Shown: positions 6,193 to 9,883 of the stretch, piece by piece
Numbering within the stretch: the stretch's first letter is position 1
Layout of the letters: every line of letters begins with the position of its first letter
Assembly: GCA_026400595.1 (NCBI GenBank)
Contig: JAPLOT010000253.1
Location: 1-9,883 of the forward strand
From: Alphaproteobacteria bacterium
GTDB lineage: Bacteria; Pseudomonadota; Alphaproteobacteria; Rhizobiales; Aestuariivirgaceae
DNA length: 9,883 bases
Reading direction: 5' to 3'
Notes under the pieces: model-generated
The model's input: the letters and a program-made list of their open reading frames with translations, nothing else
Told to the model about the DNA's origin: nothing
Databases searched by the model: none
Position numbers and translations under genes: made by a program

Positions 6193-6779
6193 CAGCCGGT
6201 CCAACGCGTGGTCAGCGCCAAGGGATCCGGCCGGGGCCGGTCTTCCAGCGGCGCGGAGGGCGTTCCCAGGTAGATCAGGCCGGCCACCTTCTCGTGCCGG
6301 GCGAGGCCCATCAGCTTTGCGACTTCGGTGTCATAGGCAATCCAGTCGGTGTTCCATTGACATCCAATCCCGAGTGCCGTCGCTGCCAGCAGCATGTTCT
6401 GGCATACGGCACCGGCCGAAAGCACCTGCTCCCAGACCGGGATTTTCGGATGGTCCGCGGCGGTCGAGACGACGGCGATCACCGTCGGGGCGCGCAGCAA
6501 CATGCCCTGGACGAAGGACAGCGCGCTTTCCCCGTGATCGGGATGGAGTTCCTGCCAGCGCGCTCTCAGGGCCGCTCCGAAGCGTTCGCGTGCCGATCCC
6601 TCGAAGACGATGAAGCGCCAAGGGTTGAGCTTGCCGTGATCGGGCACCCGCACCGCGCAGCGGAGAATTTCGGCCAGTTGATCCGGACCAGGGCCCGGCT
6701 CTCCCATGGCCTTGGCCGAGGCAGACTTGCGGGTGTGAAGAAGGGCCAGAATGCTGGAGGTATCGTTGAGCTGCGACAT
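6192..6779 (-). CDS. Nitroreductase-family protein, YdjA-like
   Basis: The 195-residue product matches the small single-domain nitroreductases of the YdjA type. Recognisable parts are the FMN-phosphate-binding TRKSASAKAM (residues 16-25), RVPDHGKLNPWRFIVFEG (44-61, close to the APDH...PWRF block of E. coli YdjA), the PVWEQVLSAGAVCQNMLLAA helix, and GLIYLGTP near the end. Family members bind FMN and use NAD(P)H to reduce nitro compounds or quinones in vitro; the physiological substrate is generally unknown. The length is normal for the subfamily and the ATG at 6777-6779 is the only sensible start, although its Shine-Dalgarno (CGGAAC) is weak. It is the first gene of a tight operon with the HAD and flavin reductase genes. 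Upstream lie repeated GCAAT half-sites and a TTAA-N7-TTAA box. Confidence 0.9.
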   Translation of the reverse strand: MSQLNDTSSILALLHTRKSASAKAMGEPGPGPDQLAEILRCAVRVPDHGKLNPWRFIVFEGSARERFGAALRARWQELHPDHGESALSFVQGMLLRAPTVIAVVSTAADHPKIPVWEQVLSAGAVCQNMLLAATALGIGCQWNTDWIAYDTEVAKLMGLARHEKVAGLIYLGTPSAPLEDRPRPDPLALTTRWTG

Positions 6780-6785
6780 GGTTCC

Positions 6786-6830
6786 GGCAATGTGGAGGGT
6801 GCATTGCGAAAAGGCAATGGTTTCAATTGC
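6786..6830. promoter_or_regulatory. Cluster of four alternating GCAAT half-sites upstream of the nitroreductase operon
   Basis: GCAATG at 6788, CATTGC at 6802-6807, GCAATG at 6814-6819 and ATTGC at 6826-6830 alternate in orientation with centres about 11-15 bases apart. The pair 6802-6807/6814-6819 is a perfect 6-base inverted repeat with a six-base spacer, and GGCAATG occurs twice as a direct repeat (6786 and 6813). The cluster sits in the 5' region of the nitroreductase gene, so it may be an operator or an mRNA hairpin. No regulator gene is adjacent. Confidence 0.4.
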
Positions 6831-6840
6831 GGGAACCCCA

Positions 6841-6855
6841 TTAACCCCAAATTAA
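6841..6855. promoter_or_regulatory. Second putative CtrA-binding box (TTAA-N7-TTAA) in a divergent gap
   Basis: TTAA at 6841-6844 and TTAA at 6852-6855 are separated by exactly seven bases. The trailing C of the strict consensus is absent on both strands, so it is slightly weaker than the site at 4695. It lies 62 bases before the nitroreductase ATG and about 90 bases before the TTG of the secreted protein gene, so it could act on either gene or both. Confidence 0.5.
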
Positions 6856-6900
6856 GGATGTCGTTGCCGCCCCCGGGGTCGGCGTGGTTGCTTGTACAGG

Positions 6901-6917
6901 CCGACCGGACTGGTCGG
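6901..6917 (+). promoter_or_regulatory. Short perfect hairpin in the leader of the secreted repeat protein
   Basis: CCGACC (6901-6906) and GGTCGG (6912-6917) form a perfect 6-base inverted repeat with a 5-base loop, about 28 bases before the TTG start and close to its GAAGGGGA ribosome-binding site. It could be an operator or a leader stem. No T-run follows, so it is not a terminator. Confidence 0.3.
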
Positions 6918-6945
6918 GGGAGTTGGGACGAAGGGGACTGCAAAC

Positions 6946-7902
6946 TTGCACGACTTCAGCACCCGTGCAGGCCATGACCGCCATCACCGCCGCGCCGCAA
7001 GGGCCGCCGCAGTGGTGGCGGTTCTTTTTTTCGTCGCAGCGATCACCCTGCTTGCGCCGGCCATCGCCTCCTCCGCGCAACCCGACTCAGTCGAGATCTC
7101 GGGCGTTCCTCAGGCCGCCGGGGAGCTCTTCGCCGAAGCCATGGCCGAACATGACATCGCGATCGAGATCGTGCCCCCCGGAAGGGAGGGCCTGGAACTT
7201 ACGGCTCGTTTGACCGATGACGGCGGCCTCATCGAGCGCGCCATCTCCTGGACCATCATGACGCCCAATGGAGATACCGTTTACTCCGGCGAGGCACCCG
7301 AAGCAGCCATAGCGACACCGCCCGGCGACTATGCCGTCTCCATCCGTTACGGTGCGGTGCGGCTCAACAGCATGGTGACACTGCTTGAGGGGAACCGACT
7401 GATGGTGAGCTACGTGCTCCACGCTGGCGCCATCCGCATTCTTCCGCGCGTTCAGAACATTGTTGCGCCCGGTGCCGCGCCCGACAGCCGCATCTACTCG
7501 CTCGAAGGCCGCCACCGGGGCAGGCTTGTCGCGATCAGTACAGTGCCAGGCGAAGTGGTCCGCGTTCCGGAGGGTCTCTACCGGGTCGAAAGCGCCTTCG
7601 ACGGAGGCAATGCCAGAGCCTCGACGGAGGTACGGGTGAAGGCCGGCCGCATGAGCGCGGTGGAGATCGATCACAAGGCGGGCGTGGCCCGCCTCTCCTA
7701 TGTGGGCGCCCCGGACGCTCCTGTCCTCTGGCAGCTTGTCGACGCCAAGGGGCAAGCGGTGCTTGCTGCCGAAGGCTTGAGTGCCCAGGCGGTGCTGCTG
7801 CCCGGAACCTATACCGCCAGCGCCCGGATCAATGGTGAGACCCTGACCGCCACTTTCGGCATTGCTGCCGGCGAAACGCGCGATATCATCCTCGGAAACT
7901 GA
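6946..7902 (+). CDS. Secreted protein with three beta-type repeats, function unknown
   Basis: I do not recognise a named family. With the TTG start at 6946 the product is 318 residues. It opens with a basic stretch (HDRHHRRAAR), then a hydrophobic core AAAVVAVLFFVAAITLLAP and an SSA-Q junction near residue 44, which reads as a Sec signal peptide. The mature part is Ser/Thr/Val-rich and contains three related segments ending in a P-x-G-x-Y turn at 7321-7332, 7567-7581 and 7801-7812, spaced 83 and 77 residues. Each is followed by strands ending near MVTLLEGNRLMVSYVLHAG, EVRVKAGRMSAVEIDHKAG and ATFGIAAGETRDIILGN. This resembles the C-terminal beta repeats I recall from alphaproteobacterial von Willebrand A-type proteins, here without the vWA domain (inference). 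TTG 6946 has GAAGGGGA nine bases upstream; TTG 6892 and the GTGs at 7012 and 7015 are alternatives, the GTGs losing the basic region. The adhP-like gene follows after ten bases. Confidence 0.7.
   Translation: MHDFSTRAGHDRHHRRAARAAAVVAVLFFVAAITLLAPAIASSAQPDSVEISGVPQAAGELFAEAMAEHDIAIEIVPPGREGLELTARLTDDGGLIERAISWTIMTPNGDTVYSGEAPEAAIATPPGDYAVSIRYGAVRLNSMVTLLEGNRLMVSYVLHAGAIRILPRVQNIVAPGAAPDSRIYSLEGRHRGRLVAISTVPGEVVRVPEGLYRVESAFDGGNARASTEVRVKAGRMSAVEIDHKAGVARLSYVGAPDAPVLWQLVDAKGQAVLAAEGLSAQAVLLPGTYTASARINGETLTATFGIAAGETRDIILGN
7002..7031 (+). terminator. Terminator-like hairpin plus T-run inside the 5' coding region
   Basis: Bases 7004-7010 pair with 7015-7021 (seven pairs including one G-U) around a four-base loop at 7011-7014; two more G-U pairs can extend the stem outward to 7002 and 7023. 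The stem is followed by C and seven T residues (7025-7031). This is the form of an intrinsic terminator, yet it lies in the signal-peptide codons of the secreted protein. It may act as an attenuator, end a short leader RNA, or be a by-product of Ala/Val/Phe codons. Confidence 0.4.
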
Positions 7903-7912
7903 GGAACGCCCC

Positions 7913-8947
7913 ATGACCGGTACGATGAAGGCCGCGGTACTCCGCACGATTGGCACGCCCCTGAAGATTGAGACTCTGCCGATACCCGAGCCAGGCCCTG
8001 GCGAGGTCCTGATCAAGGTTCACGCCTGCGGGGTCTGCCACTCCGATCTGCATGCGGTCGAAGGAGACTGGACTCCCCTGCCGAACCTTCCGCTGATCCC
8101 TGGTCACGAGGTGGTGGGTGAAGTTGCGGCTCTGGGTGCCGGCGTGGATCACCTCGTGCCGGGCCAGCGCATCGGAGTCCCCTGGATGTATTCGGCCTGC
8201 GGCCACTGCGAATTCTGCCTGTCGGGGATGGAAACCATCTGCACCGCCGCCGAAGCGACCGGCTATTCGAAGCCCGGCGGCTATGCCGAATACATGGTGG
8301 CCGACGCCGCCTTCTGCGGGCGGATCCCCGACGGTGCCGACGCTTACGAAATCGCGCCCATCCTCTGCGCCGGTGTCACCACCTATCGCGGCCTGAAGCG
8401 CACCGGTGCACGGCCGGGCCAGTGGGTGACCGTGATCGGCATCGGCGGGTTAGGTCACATTGCCGTGCAGTATGCCCGCGCCATGGGACTGCGCGTCGCT
8501 GCCGTGGATGTTTCCACCGCCAAACTCGACCATGCGAAGACTCTTGGCGCCGAGATCGTGGTCAATGCCGCCGGGGTCGATCCTGGCACGGAGATCAGGC
8601 GGCTGATCGGCGGCAGCCATGCCGCGGTGGTCACGGCGGTGTCATCCCGCGCCTTCGAGCAGTCCGTGAGCGTCTTGCGCAATGGTGGAACGGTCTGCTG
8701 GATCGGCCTGCCGGGCGGCAAGCAGGACGATATCCGCATGACCATCTCCGGGATCGTCAACGGAGAAATGTCGGTGCGCGGATCCAACGTCGGCACCCGC
8801 CAGGACCTGCAGGAGGCCGTCGACTTTGCGGCCCGAAGCCTGGCACGCGCCACGATCAAGACCGAACCCCTGGAGAACGTGAACGCCATCTTCGCCCGCA
8901 TGAAGAAGGGCGAAATCACCGGCCGCGTGGTCCTGAAGCTTGCCTGA
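7913..8947 (+). CDS. adhP: Zinc-dependent alcohol dehydrogenase, AdhP type
   Basis: This 344-residue MDR enzyme oxidises primary alcohols or reduces aldehydes with NAD(H). Catalytic zinc ligands are Cys42 (in GVCHSDLH), His65-Glu66 (PGHE) and Cys152 (ILCAG). The structural zinc loop is complete with Cys96, Cys99, Cys102 and Cys110. The Rossmann motif is GIGGLG at 176-181, and Asp199 at the end of the second strand points to NAD rather than NADP. The overall pattern, with SDLHAVEGDWTPLPNLPLIPGHE near the start, is that of the AdhP/propanol-preferring group. The ATG at 7913 has GAGGA about seven bases upstream, overlapping the previous stop, so it is very probably cotranscribed with the secreted protein gene. 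The frame is open up to 7862, but that extension falls inside the upstream gene. The stop TGA directly abuts the opposing transporter stop. Confidence 0.93.
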   Translation: MTGTMKAAVLRTIGTPLKIETLPIPEPGPGEVLIKVHACGVCHSDLHAVEGDWTPLPNLPLIPGHEVVGEVAALGAGVDHLVPGQRIGVPWMYSACGHCEFCLSGMETICTAAEATGYSKPGGYAEYMVADAAFCGRIPDGADAYEIAPILCAGVTTYRGLKRTGARPGQWVTVIGIGGLGHIAVQYARAMGLRVAAVDVSTAKLDHAKTLGAEIVVNAAGVDPGTEIRRLIGGSHAAVVTAVSSRAFEQSVSVLRNGGTVCWIGLPGGKQDDIRMTISGIVNGEMSVRGSNVGTRQDLQEAVDFAARSLARATIKTEPLENVNAIFARMKKGEITGRVVLKLA

Positions 8948-9742
8948 TCACTTGAACAGGACGAGGCTGGCGGCAAGCGCACCCATGCCCAGGACCATCC
9001 CGTACACCGTCTCGTGTCCCTTGGCATAGCGCTTCGCCGTGGGTAACAGCTCGTCGAGTGCAAGGAACACCATGACACCTGCAATCATGCCGAAGACCAC
9101 GGCAAAGACCGTCGGCGTCAGGAACGGCGCAAGCACGGCGTAGCCGATGAGCGCGCCTGCCGGTTCGGCCAGGGCGGAGAGAAAGGTCGCCAGCACCGCC
9201 TTCTGCCGGCTGCCGGTGGCGTAGTAGACGGGGATTGCAATCGACACCCCCTCCGGAATGTTGTGAATGGCGATGGCCGCCGCCAGGGGAATACCCACCA
9301 CGGGATTGTCGAGAGTCGCAAGGAAGGTCGCAAGTCCTTCCGGAAAGTTGTGCGCCGTGATGGCCAGGGCGGCCAGCAGGCCCACGCGCCCGATATGGGC
9401 CTGGTCCCCGCCGGCGAGCGTCATGCCTGCGTGCGGATTGGGGATGAACCGGTCGACGACGCCGATCAGCAGCACGCCGGCGAAGAAGGAAAGCGTGGCG
9501 AAGCCATGCGCGGCACGAGTGTCATGAAATGCGGCAAAGGCACCCTCCGATTTCACGAAGATCTCGACCAGCGAAACATAGACCATGGCACCCCCTGCAA
9601 AGGCAAGGCCGAAGGCCAGCAGCCGGGGGCTGGGTTCCCGCGCAAAGACAACGAGGAGGCTGCCAATGACGGTTGAAAGCGCGGCAGCGATGCAGACTGC
9701 AAGCGCCATCGCAAAGTTACTGCCGAGAAGGATGTCCACCAC
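8948..9742 (-). CDS. zupT: ZIP-family metal transporter, ZupT-like
   Basis: The 264-residue protein is an inner-membrane ZIP transporter, close in length to E. coli ZupT (257). The two metal-binding helices are intact: AHNFPEG (residues 130-136) in helix 4 and IHNIPEGVSIAIPVYYATGS from 159 in helix 5. About eight hydrophobic helices are visible, and the loop VDRFIPNPHAG with following His residues fits the variable histidine-bearing loop. It should import zinc and possibly other divalent metals such as iron or manganese. The start is one of two consecutive GTG codons (9740-9742 or 9737-9739); a GAGGT ribosome site lies four or seven bases upstream respectively, so the second GTG has the better spacing. 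It lies 46 bases after the pirin-like gene and may share its transcript. No Zur-type operator is obvious in the short gap. Confidence 0.92.
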   Translation of the reverse strand: MVDILLGSNFAMALAVCIAAALSTVIGSLLVVFAREPSPRLLAFGLAFAGGAMVYVSLVEIFVKSEGAFAAFHDTRAAHGFATLSFFAGVLLIGVVDRFIPNPHAGMTLAGGDQAHIGRVGLLAALAITAHNFPEGLATFLATLDNPVVGIPLAAAIAIHNIPEGVSIAIPVYYATGSRQKAVLATFLSALAEPAGALIGYAVLAPFLTPTVFAVVFGMIAGVMVFLALDELLPTAKRYAKGHETVYGMVLGMGALAASLVLFK

Positions 9743-9788
9743 GATACCTCATGTTTCCAAGGGATATTGGTGGCGAACCGCGCCCCGA

Positions 9789-9883
9789 TCAAGATGGCAG
9801 CGGGATGAAGTCCTTCTCGTCTCCTGGCACGATTGCGAAGCGGCCGCGCTTCCAGTCGTCCTTGGCCGCTTCGATCTTGTCCT
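9789..9883 (-). CDS. C-terminal fragment of a probable pirin-family protein
   Basis: Only the last 31 codons or so are in the window; the rest lies to the right. The readable end, with IEAAKDDWKRGRF, then VPGDEKDFIPLP and a TGA at 9789-9791, matches the C-terminal tail I know from pirin-family cupins (an IEQAK-x-DW-x-GRF...PGE-x-FIPLP pattern). Pirins are cytoplasmic bicupin metalloproteins, some with quercetinase activity. No cupin motif can be seen in this part, so the call rests on the tail alone. It precedes the ZIP transporter gene on the same strand. Confidence 0.6.
   Translation of the reverse strand, partial: DKIEAAKDDWKRGRFAIVPGDEKDFIPLPS

Noticed and set aside
7087..8016. Minus-strand open frame (309 codons) opposite the secreted protein gene
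   Set aside because: It runs antisense across two plus-strand genes. The plus frame has a signal peptide, internal repeats and an operon fit; the minus frame has nothing recognisable.
1..9883. tRNA, rRNA, CRISPR array, insertion sequence or phage genes
   Set aside because: No cloverleaf-like segment, repeat-spacer pattern, transposase motif or terminal inverted repeat was seen on either strand.

Overview
The window looks like chromosomal DNA from an alphaproteobacterium, most likely Hyphomicrobiales (Rhizobiales) or a near relative. The grounds are high GC with strong GC3 in most genes, a DUF2336 protein (a family largely confined to Alphaproteobacteria), rhizobial-style NadK motifs, and TTAA-N7-TTAA motifs of the kind bound by the alphaproteobacterial cell-cycle regulator CtrA. 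Coding density is high. I see no IS element, phage gene, tRNA, rRNA or CRISPR array.

Layout. Bases 2-1860 (+) hold the 3' part of nadK and a zinc-less MDR oxidoreductase coupled to it by a TGATG overlap. Bases 1857-4620 (-) hold a probable operon transcribed right to left: a degenerate single-domain response-regulator receiver, an MFS transporter, then a DUF2336 protein. The gap at 4621-4889 carries a full CtrA-type box facing that operon, DnaA-box-like motifs in an AT-rich patch, and a tandem 12-mer with a GANTC site in each copy. Bases 4890-6779 (-) hold a tight three-gene operon: YdjA-like nitroreductase, HAD phosphatase, flavin reductase-like protein. The gap at 6780-6945 carries a second TTAA-N7-TTAA box, a cluster of GCAAT half-sites and a hairpin. 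Bases 6946-8947 (+) hold a secreted protein with three beta-type repeats followed by a zinc alcohol dehydrogenase of the AdhP type. Bases 8948-9883 (-) hold a ZIP-family metal transporter and the C-terminus of a probable pirin-family protein.

How the parts may work together. The flavin operon groups two likely FMN proteins with a phosphatase whose substrate is unknown; FMN or another phosphate ester is possible. The receiver has lost the phospho-acceptor Asp, the switch Thr and the conserved Lys, so it should act without phosphorylation. Its promoter carries CtrA and DnaA motifs, which suggests cell-cycle-timed expression of the receiver/MFS/DUF2336 operon. Both convergent gene pairs end on palindromes that give a stop codon to each strand (CTAG and TGATCA), leaving no room for a terminator between them. 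The best candidates for something undescribed are the CtrA/DnaA-marked pseudo-receiver operon and the terminator-like hairpin inside the signal-peptide region of the secreted repeat protein.
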